From the NCBI GenBank assembly GCA_008508345.1, contig QNGE01000121.1, forward strand, positions 69,093 to 133,092: a DNA stretch of 64,000 nt, read 5' to 3'. The notes beneath the pieces were generated by a model. That model was not told the DNA's origin, made no database searches, and worked only from the letters and a program-made list of their open reading frames with translations. Shown piece by piece: positions 1-11,847 of this stretch (within the stretch, counting starts at the first letter, position 1; each line of letters begins with the position of its first letter). The DNA is from Paragonimus westermani (lineage: Eukaryota; Platyhelminthes; Trematoda; Plagiorchiida; Troglotrematidae). The position numbers and the translations under genes were made by a program.

Positions 1-144
1 CCATCTTGTGCATTCAAAATCCTGTTGCGTCATTCTAACCCGAGATTCTTACGGTTTCCTGAAGCAGTTGCAATTAATCGGCTCGAACCAGCTCTCTGTG
101 TTCAGAAACAACTGTTCGTGAACCTGACACTTCCTTGGACTTAA
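1..144 (+). pseudogene. PLE fragment E, C-terminal end of the GIY-YIG endonuclease ORF
   Basis: The plus-strand frame ending at the TAA at 142-144 reads into residues such as AVAINRLEPALC and ends LTLPWT. This matches the conserved C-terminal tail of Penelope-like element polyproteins (AEAVAIRL..PALC.QK..VQTL.LPW), also seen in the other PLE copies of this window. Upstream residues FKILLRHSNPRFLRF resemble the FEILLRNRSPKLLAF of copy C, so E and C belong to the same subfamily. Only the end of the endonuclease domain lies inside the window; reverse transcriptase and most of the GIY-YIG domain would be to the left. The tail shows no stop within the visible part, but nothing indicates that it is active. 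A hammerhead-like motif follows 84 nt after the stop. Confidence 0.75.
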
Positions 145-228
145 TATCTTATCCCAACTCGCTTACTGATTTTCCATCCCTCAAATCGATTGTTTTAATA
201 AAAAGCCCACCCATGTTATTGTAAGTTT

Positions 229-265
229 GGTACTGATGAGTCAATACGAACTGCTTGCTGATATC
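229..265 (+). ncRNA. hammerhead ribozyme-like motif 3' of PLE E
   Basis: The core CUGAUGA lies at 233-239. A one-base-pair stem II closes with G240-C247 around UCAAUA, then GAA follows at 248-250. Stem III can form from C251 to G260 around a UU loop, with one U-U mismatch. H17 is A261. Stem I pairs GGUA (229-232) with UAUC (262-265). Position 15.1 is C opposite G, where A opposite U is usual, so activity is doubtful. The position relative to the PLE stop codon matches the other copies, which supports this as a PLE hammerhead. Confidence 0.5.
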
Positions 266-3200
266 ACAGTTTCAGCACCGGAGAGCAAATGTGTTGTTAT
301 TTTACATGAACAAATGTTTGAGATAGGTGCAACAGAAATCCCAAAGAAAACTGTTCATTTCCACTTCAAAGTTCTGTCTAAAGTGTGTTATTTTGAATCG
401 CATAGCATGGCTGAGATTAAAACATTTATAAACATTAAGAAACACTAAAGTTAAAAGACAGGAATCTATGAAATAAGTTTGCGGTGGATATTAGTTTCAA
501 ACTCACAGAAGTTTTAAAACGCTTTGCTATACTCTCAGAATTTTTGTGGTGGTCAACTGCAAATATCTTTTAACCGTAAGGTAATTAATCAACCACGATG
601 CTAAAGGCTGAGAACAGTGTTTATTACCAGTTGAAATCCAGCTGTTTGAACACTCGTTCACACATCTGTATCTCCAGTAAGTTGACGTGCTGGTATAACT
701 TTTCACTACAGACGTGAACATGTGAAGTTTCAGTCAACTACAATAGTACCGGTCTTAATCAAACTGTTTTGTATTCACTGAACTTTACCACGACTTTGAT
801 CCCATCAGTTGTGCATGTATATATACAGATAATTATATCCGTAAATGTTTAGTCTGTTAAATTGCGCCTCAATTTTTGATTTAATTTTGTGATATCGTCC
901 ACCGGTCGCGCTTCACTCGTTTTTCCAAACCGATTTACTAAAAAAACTGTAAGACGGTTCGCTGTGATTAAACTAGTATGCGTCATGTGTTTGGACTGTT
1001 TTTGTAGGTTGCATTCAGTAGTTAATCACTGCCGGGTAGAACCCAAGTGACCGTTCAACCCTTGCCAAATTTTCATTCTCCGGTTATATTTTGATATCAA
1101 TCTTCCTGCAATTGCAGCCGCGTTAATATGTGAATTTTCTACCCGAAAACGGGCACGCAATTCAACAAACTGTTGTCAGTCACCTCGTTTTTTGATCGAC
1201 ACCACTATTGGTACCACGGTCGAAGTAACTTCATCCTCCAGACAAACAAAACACACAGTGATGTTATGGAGATATTAAGTGTAAATTTGAATGAGCTCTT
1301 CCAAATCTGACTGCAACAAACCGTGCTGCGTTCACCATTATTGAATAAGAAATGGCTGATGAACAACCAGCAACTTTTCTTTTCAAAACCAATTAATATA
1401 TTGAAACACTGTTGAAAACAGTTTAAGTTCTCTGTCATTTGGAAAACGATCTCCCACAATTTCGGTTTTACACCATAAAGACCTACAACTTCAGAAGAGT
1501 TTTTTGGAGACGTGTAAATAAACTCATCAACCAGAAGCAAGTAGGACCATAAGAGGAGTAATTGGCAGCAATTACATCTGTAGTGATTTTATGTGACGTT
1601 ATGGCCTTTTTCTACTTAAAGGGCTCAATTACACCATGAAGTTTTAGCATTCTGTCACCTGCGTGACACAGGCAGTTGTCTTCCTAAGAGTGGCCTTAGG
1701 TCTCTGTGTCACTCAGACTAACAACACATTAACTACGGCTTTTGTAGTGTGTCTGTGGCTTAGGACAAATAACACGTAGACGAGATCCTGATCCGTTTCT
1801 ATGGTACCAGAGTCACTCCAAACTCTAAGGACGGTCACTTAAACTTGTTCCGACTTGACTTCCAAACCACGGAAGGCAGTGAAACAACCATGCCGTGTGT
1901 CAAAGTTAATTCATCTCTGAACGAAAACTCACTTGCGACCTCGGCTTCCTACTAACACTAACAAGGAAGGTGCAGTTTAACATATGATAACAGTCAACCT
2001 TGTGAAGCTATCTAACGAATAGTTCATATAATTAGATTGAGTCTGTGTTACGCTGGTAACGCTAACTCAATACGATTCAAATGAACATGTTTCGACTCGA
2101 ATTCATGAAGGAAAAAGCGAGTGAATTGAATAAAATTCTGAAACGGCAAGTATCTATCTGAGAAGCGTTGTATTCATGAGGATCGTTCGCTGGCACTGAA
2201 AGGCGCGTTTTGATTTTATGAGTCACACGTCAGTATTTTGAGGTACGAATGCACTCAATGTCTGATAAAAGATTTGGGTAATGAGACCAGAACACATGCA
2301 TGAACCATGGTAGCTTAACTAATTACTAAAAGTACCATTTTAAGTCATCTCTAACGAGTATTTTCAGATGCTGGTGCTATTCGCAGAATGTAACAGCTAT
2401 TGGAATCCAAGGTGATTTAACGCCAAAATCTTATAACTTTAGTGTTCAATGCAGTAAATTTATTTCAAACAGTTTGAATAAGTCAAATTTGTTTTTTGTG
2501 TGTTTCGATCCTAATATATACCTGATAACTGTCGAAGTTTAAACAAGGTTGCACAAATGGTAATTGTATTTAATTAACAGAAACACGTTAAGCACTTATG
2601 GATTGTCGGATATTCTCTCTGACAAAAATGAACACTTACTTGATCAGAGACTCCAGATTTGAGAAGAAATCCTAGGTAACGGACTATATAGTCCCAGCAA
2701 TCTAGCACTGGAAACAGGTTCACTTGACTTATAACAGTAACGTTGACGGTTTCTTTGAGAGCACAAAATCTCTTAGGAATGACAAAATAGATTCACTTAA
2801 TATTTTCACATAGTCGGAACACCTTACTTTCAAATTTTACTCGTATAATTGTGCACTTGTGCAAGTAGTCATAAAAATCATTTGAAATCATCGTCCACCT
2901 GACAAATGATTTACTCAAATAAGTTAGTCGACTGTTCTGTAGAGTACCTGCTGAACGTCGGGATGTTCAAACCTTCCGTAATAAACGTATGTACATATAT
3001 ATATATATATAATGATCGTTTATACTCTTCATCTCGCACCCTGGGGCAACTCACTTCAAGGCTGTTCAAATCGCGCCAACTTCCTTTCGAGTTCCATTGA
3101 TTCAACTCCCACGTAAGAAACTCGCTTGTTGAGATAAACAAATGTAACCGAATCCACTATCTAACCAAGGTTACGAAACTCAGTTTGAGGGAACTAAAAA

Positions 3201-5533
3201 AGCTTCCTCGCAAGAGATCCACTGCCCTTGTTCAGTGTTTTATTTATTTATTGATGGATTAGGGGGAAACTCATTAGTTATTCGGGAACACATAACAGAA
3301 TCAAACAACTGTTTTAAGTTTGTGTAACTCTTTCACGACGGGATCACACTAAAACGCGTGACATTCAGAAGTCATTGTTATCACTCCACTCTTGTCACTT
3401 ACTGATAAACTTCAGCCAAATCTACAGCGAGGTTGTGAAATTGTATGCGATCTCTGGAAAAATCTGGTGAAGAATAGTTGCAATTTTTTTGTAGCAAAAG
3501 GCGAACAACGTTTTCCTTCACTCTTGCACGAATGTTAAATGTACAGTCTTCAAATGAGATAGGCGCACACATGCGGACGACACTGGGAAAAAAATCGGAG
3601 AGAGAGTTCGAATTTGCAAATCGGGTTTCCAGTGACTTTTACGTACATGATTGTCGCCCTCTCTCTCCCCTTCTAGCTTCGAACGCTAAAACCGTGTCAT
3701 CCACGCGATCAGTCGAGTGACCGTTTGTTTCATTTATGTCACATGGTCAGTATGATGGCATTCCCATGCTCGATAAAGCTACAGGCTATTACCATCAGGC
3801 GTTCTCAATCCACGCTGGGCTGACTGTTTGTCAGAGCTTGAAAGGTGACGTGTTTTAAATTGTAACATCTGGTGACGGAGCTGAGGTAATCTCCCACGCT
3901 GTTTGGTACTGATACCGAACTACCATGCCTAATTTGTATTTTGAAAGACGTTTACTGACAAATATTTCGAACTAATACGCATTCATCCCCTTAAAAACTA
4001 ATTTTGATTTCAAAAAACTACACAGTTCCTACTATTTCCGATCATGCGCGTAACGGTCGTTGAGCATTCCGATTGTGTAAATTTGTGAAACATATAGCAA
4101 GAGATTTTAAAAAGGCTTTACGTGCGGACCAGAGAACAAAGGGTAGATTCTTTCGTCTTTGAAATTGTGTGCAAATTTTCCTTAGTTCGTACACATACGC
4201 ATCATCGTGGGACGGTATAATAAGCTATTCTGCAGTTCAGGAAACTGTAGTGACCGTGCTTGGAATTTTCCCATGTGCTTTTCATCCGTTCAGGAGAGAG
4301 GAATGTGTTCATAATTACAACCAGTGTGCACCGTTAAAAAAACTGTTGTACCAGATGTGAATGAGTCACTGGGTTTACAGAAATTCTGTTAGAGATCAGT
4401 TTAATGGAGCAAGACAGAAAAGATCAGACAGTAAGGACAACCTACTCCGACTATCAGAATGTTCTCGGCTGACATGGCCTTGTGCGTTTTCACTTTCCGA
4501 ATGTTGGTGAACAATACCAACATTAATACCAGCGTCTTCACTTCGAAATGATTTCAATATTTTTCAAACTTCAGTAAGATCGGATAAACTGCCGACGCGA
4601 CCACCAAAAACATCAGTTCCCTTATTATCCGGGATGTGAACAACGTAACGGGGACTAGGTAAGAATTTAAATATCTTTTGATTCAGAAAAAATCAGTTTA
4701 ATAAAAAGTGGTTTACCGATGTTTGCAATTTGTGACGGTGTCCAGTAGCTTAACTCAAGCTATTTGTTCAGTATGCTTCGAAATCTATATAGAAGGGTTC
4801 AAGAATCACGTGCCGAAGTGGTTTTGTCAGAAGGAGTGTGTCCAGTGTACTGAGCTACTAGCTTGTACAAGTGAATACTAATCTGAATACTCGAAGAATA
4901 TTGTCCCGTTGTCAATCGTTTAGTGAGATCTTCATGAGTGTCTCATAACCGTGAGGCAGACGTCCATAGGTGCATGGTAAGCACGATAAGACGTAACATT
5001 CAACCACGCTGAATCAGCAGACTGATAAATGTGGTGTCAGTTGGCCCTCTGGTGTGTATCAACTGATTAAGTTCACGAGAATCTCAAGAGAATTAACTAT
5101 AAACTCAAATTCAATTGTTGCTCTAAGAAACGAGCGAAATTGAGTTAGAAGAAAGTCATGTCTACAAAGGAGTTGTCATTATACTACAAACATTAACCGT
5201 ACCAGAAACGACCGTCGAACAGTAATCATAGCGGGAACCACATGCATTACGCATGTGGAACACACTTAGTGAGCAAACTACAAGGTCAGTTGGTCGGAAA
5301 CATGTCAGTTCTACCTTACTGGTTGGCTGGTTCGGATTAGTTGACCCGCAGACAGGCATGGTTTCAGAAAGTCCAGGTCTTTCTTAGGTTTACTTATCTT
5401 AATTCTGAGATTACACAAAAGTAATCAACAGAAAATCTCCAGCGTACGTGTTTGACATTAGCGCCAAATGATAAACGACTAGTTGCAGAAGATTGACTCA
5501 ACAAACTTCGCCTTGTAGCAAAGTGACCGTCTT
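266..5533. other. gene-free stretch downstream of the host gene
   Basis: I see no supportable gene, RNA or recognisable mobile-element coding segment here. Short ORFs of 60-110 codons occur on both strands but lack splice-site context or recognisable motifs. It contains one short AT microsatellite near 3 kb and a TTTATTTATTTATT run near 3239, which read on the minus strand contains overlapping AATAAA hexamers. That is far downstream of the host gene stop at 5534, so assigning it as the poly(A) signal would be speculative. Confidence 0.5.
2995..3012. repeat. (AT)n microsatellite
   Basis: About nine AT dinucleotide units in a row are visible directly. Confidence 0.9.
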
Positions 5534-5688
5534 TCAACCGTTTAAAACGCTTTGATTGCAAATGAGATCGGCAGCATAGGCCCAATGTTGTCCCACAGAA
5601 GAGGTACCGTTTTCTGGAAACTGACCAGTGGACGAAGTTCCGAACACATATTCTATCGGGTCATCCCGGACCCCGTCTAACAGTGATT
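5534..5688 (-). CDS. candidate terminal exon of the minus-strand host gene
   Basis: On the minus strand an acceptor (..GTCTCACAG) precedes position 5688. The exon supplies two bases to complete a codon, then 50 codons and a TGA at 5536-5534. Its two-base lead fits the one base left over by the exon at 11214-11135, so the junction codes Lys followed by SLLDGVRDDPIEYVFG. The C-terminus is hydrophilic with a short WAYAADLI segment; I recognise no domain. The preceding intron would be about 5.4 kb and hosts PLE A. No poly(A) signal is evident nearby. The call rests on open frame, splice border and phase agreement only. Confidence 0.4.
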
Positions 5689-6330
5689 CTGTGAGACCAC
5701 AGTTATTGAGATATCTACACTCCACCAAAAGACAAGTCTGCTAACCTACTCATTCAATTACATGCAGCTACTCTATGAGAAACACTAATCGCGGAGGAAA
5801 TAGAGGCTACTTAAAAATCGTAATATACAGGGGAAATAAACCTTGGACGCCAGATTATCTTTTTCATCATTTTTTATAGTTTTGATCTGAGGCTCAAAGG
5901 TGGCACCTATTTCCTTCCAACCTAATATTGGCCAGAACAAATTCAATGCCGACCCTACCAAGAAAAGAGTGTGTACTTATTATGAATGATCTGAAGCAAT
6001 AGATTTATTTACTTAGTAGGCTACGGTCTCGAACCTGATAGACATTCCAGACCTCATACTCATAAGCGGAATAAAGGACACTTATGTGTATCGTGCAGTA
6101 AAAAGATGAGTTGATATCAGTCGCGCGAGTGCTTTTCTGGGTGAACCCACGTTTAAAACTTGGGAGGAAATATTCTAAAATTGATAGACAACAGATTCTG
6201 AAAGTGGTAACTCCGTGAACAAAGAAAATGCACTGGGTGGAAACATTTTTTCCGCATCTAACAATCAGATCGAATTGACAAACTCGAATATGAGTATCGT
6301 GAATATGCCCAGTTAAGTCATGAGAAAAAA
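5689..6330. other. intronic sequence and probable PLE A 3' flank
   Basis: This stretch lies in the last intron of the host gene. No independent gene is visible. A 111-codon minus-strand ORF covers 6340-6005 and probably represents 3' non-coding sequence of the PLE A family, because a comparable non-conserved ORF also follows the equivalent leader-like motif of copy B. Confidence 0.35.
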
Positions 6331-6372
6331 CGTGTAGCAAACAAGCTTGTTTTCAGTGCGTCATCATCAGGC
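6331..6372 (-). other. PLE A/B-type leader motif, hammerhead-like
   Basis: Read on the minus strand this is CCTGATGATGACGC, then GAAAACAAGC, TT and GTTTGCTAC. It matches the motif beside PLE B at 20965-21008. It contains the hammerhead core words CUGAUGA and GAAA, and a 5-bp hairpin (CAAGC with GUUUG, closed by UU) where stem III would be. Stem II cannot pair and position 16.1 is C, so this is not a canonical ribozyme. It may be a relic or a variant class. Confidence 0.45.
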
Positions 6373-6497
6373 TAAATAAAACACATTTATACGGGTTCGC
6401 TGGGGGTAGTATATCCGTTGGGTGAGGGATGGTGTTCACTAAAGTTCAGTTAGTCAAACTCGTGAAATCTAGTTATGTAGCGCCAGTGAATTAGGTT

Positions 6498-7245
6498 CTA
6501 AACGTTTTCGGAACATCGGTCCGGGCTATCGATAGAGAGCCACGGAAGGTTCAGTGTTTTGACCAGACGTTTTTGTGAACATAACGAGGGCGAATTTAAG
6601 CAGATTGCGATGGCTTCTGCAATGGCTAGTAGATGACCTTTGATCCACTTTGATTGCGCTCCACCGACTTGATAGATAGGTTTGAACGAATCGGCCGGGT
6701 TGATCAGATGATTCGATTCCGCCAAATGATTGGCGACAGCTAATGAGCAAACCTTTATCGATCCTCGGGCTAGCCACGCCGGATGGTGCTCCCGCATGGG
6801 TTCAGATAGTCGCCTTGTTGTGCGGCCTGTGTAGCTTGTTCCACAGGAACAAACGAAACGATAAACACAAAAAGAGGTAGCATGTACAGGCAATATTTCT
6901 TTCAGCTGGGGACGCAAAACATGTGTGGATGTAAACCGAATACGTAATGGAGCTGCGAAATAGGTTTCGTTAAGCACTACGTTAAGTTTCCTGGTTATAT
7001 TTTCAGCACTACTATCGCCTTTGGAAGGCAAAGTAATATAGACAGGTTTTTGTCCACAATTTGCGGCACACCTACCTTTGTGCTATCATGTGCTTACAAA
7101 TAAAATGTTCTGGGTAGCCATTTACAAGGAGTTTGTTAAATATAAACTGTTTTTCTTCCTCTATGGTGTCATCTGAGCAAATTAGCACGGCCCTATCTAA
7201 CAAACTTATTCTACAGCTCTTGAGCCTTTGAGATCAGCGTTTTAA
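6498..7245 (-). pseudogene. PLE fragment A: reverse transcriptase thumb and GIY-YIG endonuclease
   Basis: On the minus strand the frame from about 7245 reads SLLDRAVLICSDDTIEEE and then NKLLVNGYPEHFI, the conserved thumb/linker of Penelope-like RTs. After a stop and frameshift near 7080 a second frame reads PVYITLPSKGDSS and runs to the stop at 6498. It carries the GIY-YIG signature CSCGTSYTGRTTRRLSEPM..EH, the zinc-binding-type CSC motif just before it, and the PLE C-terminus SLCSQKRLVKTLNLPW. The canonical Y-G-R residues of the endonuclease are largely kept (SYTGRTTR). The RT palm is absent, so the copy is 5'-truncated and dead. It sits in the same orientation as the host gene inside its last intron. 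Confidence 0.85.
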
Positions 7246-10200
7246 TCAAAACAATAATTTCACGATAGTCGTGACCAAGTATTCATATTTAATAGGGAGT
7301 AGTCGACATACTACAAGGAAATTCACGTAGTAGACTTCAGAGCTCTTTGTTATAAGCGTTCTCACGGGTTGTGGCTGTTCACAAGTGAACTCCAAACAGA
7401 ATAAAAAATTAACTGCGGACATTCCAAAGACGTTATATTACGTCAGAGAGATGAACTTTCGAAACAGTTATGGTGTGTTGCTTTTAGAAAATACACGGAA
7501 TCTTGTTCACTCTGACGGACCGATAAATGTGCATTATAGTAACAAACCGGTAACACCAAAAGATACAAGAACAGCGCGTTCTTGACTGACTATTGTTTAT
7601 TCTCAGAGCATAATGGAAAATCCTATCATTCATTTTGAAGGTTTGGATTTGCGCCATATGGAGTTGTTAGTACACAATATCCTATACTTCGGATGTAAAA
7701 AGATATCCAAAAAAACTGGATATTTGTGAGTAGGCTTAATATCTTGCACAGATCATGTCGATGTGAAGTAATTCAAACGGATTTTCCAAATATGGTCCGA
7801 GATTTAGACCAACCTGATTCAGATCTGTTAGGGAACACAACTCCTTACAAATCAGACAAGAGGGATCATGCTGTATCAATCGATTCCACTTCTGGAGTGT
7901 CATCATCTGCGTGACTGTTCAAACCCACGGGTGAAATCCAACGTCAACTGTTTAAGGTACAGGTGGAACACAACTTGGAATAGATTAAGTGTCGGATAGG
8001 TGAGTTTGCACCATTCCACTTACCCCATCAGACTGTAGCTATGTGATCGGAAGCCCGTACGTTACAACATTATCTGAACTGTTTTTTTCGTGTAGTTGCT
8101 GACGTCCCGTAACTTGATTCGCTATAATCTCACGACTGCCATATATGGCCGTCTCGTCCGACACGCCCAATTTCGATTGTCTTATGTGATAATTATTCGC
8201 AGTATATTTGAAAGACTTTTCTGGTCTAGTTTTCACTAGTTTTCATTAAACGGTGATTCTCATACCTTCTCGTGTTGAGAGTCAAACCGTACGGTTGAGT
8301 GCATTTTATGGAGGAAAATTTAATGAGGTCAGAAAATCCTCTCACCAATTGATTGTCTGTGTACTCTCACTGTTTTGAACGTTGCCTCTGTGAAAAATAT
8401 CGTATTATGAAATTGTCACCGTGTAACATTGCGACGAATTATGCGGCTCATGACTGCGTCTACGAGTGTTAGTGGGACAAGTAATCTACTAGTCCATAGA
8501 TCATGATTTATCAACGTCAGAGTTAAAAAGTAACTCGAGGTAAGGTTGCACAACCATGTTTTATTCTAACATCTGTACTGCTGTCAATACCTAGCGCTCG
8601 GCTTTCCACAAATATGTGTATGATTGAATCACACCGAAATTCTTGTTTCACCCAACCCCTTTATATGTGTTGTCAGATTAATTTTAAATACTTTGTAAAA
8701 TATTTTCTCATTTTTTTTGTTGATAAGTGCACAAGCCGTAAAAACAAAAGCCGGCGCGTGTACATAATATTTTGTTACGTAAATATAACAAATTCTCACA
8801 TAATATGTTTCACACACAAGGGAAACAGAATTTGGAAAATCTTCTTGCTAAAGTGTCCATTTGGTTGACCCTAGAAAAATCAGTACACACGTTTCCCTCT
8901 GTGTCCACTGAAAACGACAAGCATGCCCAGAACTGAAAATGATCCTTCGGTCCGGAAGCGGACTGCGGAAAATTTGAACCGCAAAACACAGACAGTAGGC
9001 TTTCTATTTACAGAATAAAATGAACGAAGAGTACAACAAATGATAGAAGTTTTTTCGATCAAACGACAGAAATACAGAATTCGATTGTCCAGTCCCATTC
9101 GAAGGCATTTCACATGTGTATTGAAGTTATTTTCCGGACCTTTGACGAGAAGGTTGAAAAATCTATTTATGAACAAAAAATTACAGACGGTTTTGACATA
9201 AATACAGGAAAGTAATTTTGTTTAATTAATTTCATTTATGTGGTCAATTTAACTGATACCAATTAAAAGTTTGTCACTGGAATTGTCAATTTTATCGGAA
9301 TTAACAATAAAACACTAAAAACAAATAAACAATGTGCACCAATTTCCTTAGAGAGTGAGGCGGAGTACAAAGTTTTTGATGTTTGAACGTCGTGCAAAGT
9401 AAACCAGGAGCATGTCGAGCTTTGCCACATACTCCAGCTGCGTGTACTGATTTATTTGTTTACGGGTACGTACTGTGTAAGGCAGAACACGAGTACTTCA
9501 TTGCACTAAAAACCATGTGTTATGGTTTCACTTTAGATCTACTAAAGGTCGCAAGTGGTCGATTAATTTGCATTCGATCAAAATGAAACAGATCAACGTC
9601 GTCTGTGAGTGGTTTCTTCGACTGACGATGATCACGCAGATCAACAGCTGTCATCTGACCGTCTTCGGAGTAAACACATTCCACCCTAACATTTTTTTGT
9701 TTGTGTGCAGAACTAATTTACTGATAACCTAACCGTGTTGTGACCGTCGGAGTAGACATCTTGAATTCCACTACTGTGTTAACTGCATACACATATTTTA
9801 CGCAACTGATGTCTTCCATTTCTCATTTTGTGTAGATACACCTGGACGCTTAGTAAACTAAAGACATCTACTCTGATCATGGCAACCATTCAATATGTAA
9901 TTATGTTACATTGAGCCAACTGTTTAAAACAATGCCAGACTTGTTTCTTTTTTAGTCACCCTACCCTGATTATAAAATCAACTTGTTGCTCTGCCTTTTC
10001 ATTCACTCCCGATCATTCGGCTGACTACATGTAATGTGCAACTCTCTTATCTTATCTCAAAACTAGTCACAACTGTTGGAATTTCAGAACTTCACTTAAC
10101 TATACAAGTGGTCTTGACGTTCATTTTTCTCAACGAACAAGTTATTAATCCGAAGGTTGGTTCAGTAACTTTACCTCCCCCACAATGAGCTACAAACAGA

Positions 10201-11134
10201 TTGCATGTTCTTGATTACTTTGCTAGTTGACAAAGACAAACGTCTACTGAAGTTTTACAAATCTGAAAAATTAGATTTTGGTAAAAATAAAAGTCAACTA
10301 CCAGTTGATTCGACTATGTGTAGATAACGCTCAGATATCAGATAAACTGAAAGATCACGTATACAGAACTTTTGTTTGGAAAGGTTTGCTTTACAACTGC
10401 AAAATATGCATTCTCGCTTCCAATAAGGTGGACTATATCGATATTTCTATCATTAATTGCTTACAATAAATCGCACGCATTTGATCGTATGGTTACATTT
10501 TGTTTATCCTACAAACTCTGAAAAAACATTATTTACTGAGCATGATTTAATGTCCCCACTGAGAACATCAGCAAGGTGGATCACACCAATATCTGAAATA
10601 TGTGAATAGAAACTGGAGTGTGAGTTTCGCAGATCATTTGTGAATAATCCGTAAAAATGAGCGTGTTTATTGATTGAGTGTTCTCAAATCTAAGGTGAAT
10701 TAAATAATTTTCTATGTGTAAATATATTACTTGATTTAGATGTTCTTTTGATTCCATTCCAGTGCATTTAGTTTGCTGTCGTTACACGACGCCTCAGGTA
10801 GGTGGGCAATAATTACGAGTTTGACTCAATTGCTCTTAGTTACAGAACACGTGCTATGTAACTAAGTAGTATGCATTTACAAACAAATTCCTAGATTACT
10901 TTTCTGCACAGATTTAAACAAATGTTCGGACATACCTCATATATAAGTTGCCAATGATTCTCTTTCTGCTTCAGACCACAAAATGTCCAACACCTGATTG
11001 CTGAAGATTAAGTTTTAAAAAAGTCAAAAAAGTAAGTCTTTTATCAAACCTGTGAAATGGTTCTACTTTTAAGTATACGATTACGTATATGCATTATTAT
11101 CTCAGACTATCTTCTTATGGACATACAAAGTTAC
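7246..11134. other. intronic sequence without recognisable features
   Basis: This remains within the last intron of the host gene. Several ORFs under 100 codons occur on both strands, with no motif or splice support. Base composition is strongly AT-rich around 8600-9350. I see no RNA gene or mobile-element protein. Confidence 0.5.
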
Positions 11135-11214
11135 TCAGTGTCTGCGAAGTTGCAGACGCACGGTGCAGTTGATCTTTCAACATTTCCGTTGGCTCATCCG
11201 GAAGGCACGAAGAT
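11135..11214 (-). CDS. 80-nt internal exon of the minus-strand host gene
   Basis: The minus-strand acceptor ..ATCCTGTAG precedes 11214 and the donor ACTGA/GTAACT follows 11135. The exon adds one base to finish a Lys codon, then 26 codons, and leaves one base. The residues include SCLPDEPTEMLKDQLHRA, with helix-forming character near the end. Incoming phase agrees with the donor of exon 11847-11678 (two bases left), and outgoing phase agrees with the acceptor at 5688. Only this frame is free of stops. The triple phase agreement is the main evidence; no homologous family is recognised. Confidence 0.5.
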
Positions 11215-11677
11215 CTACAGGATGGATTTAGTATGTAGCGGCATCTAAAACGAAGGTTACTTATGTGAAGGGTAGACTGAATAGATGGTTTAAATCCCAG
11301 GAAAATGCGTTTGACCGAATCGGCACCTTCTGTTATACCCATCTTGCTATATCAACAGGTAACTTCTCTAGGTTCATTGTTTTATAGGTGTGTGCAGAAT
11401 GTGACAGTTCGCATCTTGCAATGCGAGTCTTCTTGCTATCCTAGCAGGTGCGGTAAAGCAAACTTTATTGCGATAATTGTTCATTTAAAAGGATTATGTC
11501 ACTCTCACCTATGTCCATTTTGTCATAGGTTATGCTATTCACATTTAATGAAGTTCTCATAACTGACAATTCCCTCGTTCGCACTCAGCAGATAGAAACA
11601 ATCAGATCGAAATTCGGTCCTGTGGCCTCCTTGTTGATAACAGAGGCCTCCTACCACTGGCTATAATGAAGTCTTAC
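11215..11677 (-). other. 463-nt intron of the host gene
   Basis: It begins with GTAAGA after 11678 and ends with TGTAG before 11214 on the minus strand. Nothing else is recognisable inside. Confidence 0.45.
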
Positions 11678-11847
11678 TTGTAGAAAGAAGGATATGATTG
11701 ACGTACCACGTGTTCACACCCTGGTGGATTAATTGGACACAGTCCATTCATATTAAACACATCCTTGAGAGTTTCTCTATGAACACAACGAACCACGAAA
11801 TATCTTTTCGTTTTGATATGGCCGCACCGGATACGCATTGACAAACT
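11678..11847 (-). CDS. 170-nt internal exon of the minus-strand host gene
   Basis: The minus-strand acceptor ..CAAACCGTCAG precedes 11847 and the donor TACAA/GTAAGA follows 11678. It begins in phase 0, matching the end of exon 14795-14082, and leaves two bases, matching the next exon. It codes for a cysteine- and basic-rich segment containing RIRCGHIKTKRYFVVRC and later LCPINPPGCEHVV. This looks like a small folded region, unlike the disordered exons upstream. Four cysteines and several histidines could suggest metal binding, but spacing does not match a finger I know. The acceptor lacks a strong pyrimidine tract, so the start is less certain than the end. Confidence 0.55.

Noticed and set aside
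3239..3254. Poly(A) signal of the host gene
   Set aside because: Overlapping AATAAA words exist on the minus strand but lie 2.3 kb after the stop codon without other support.
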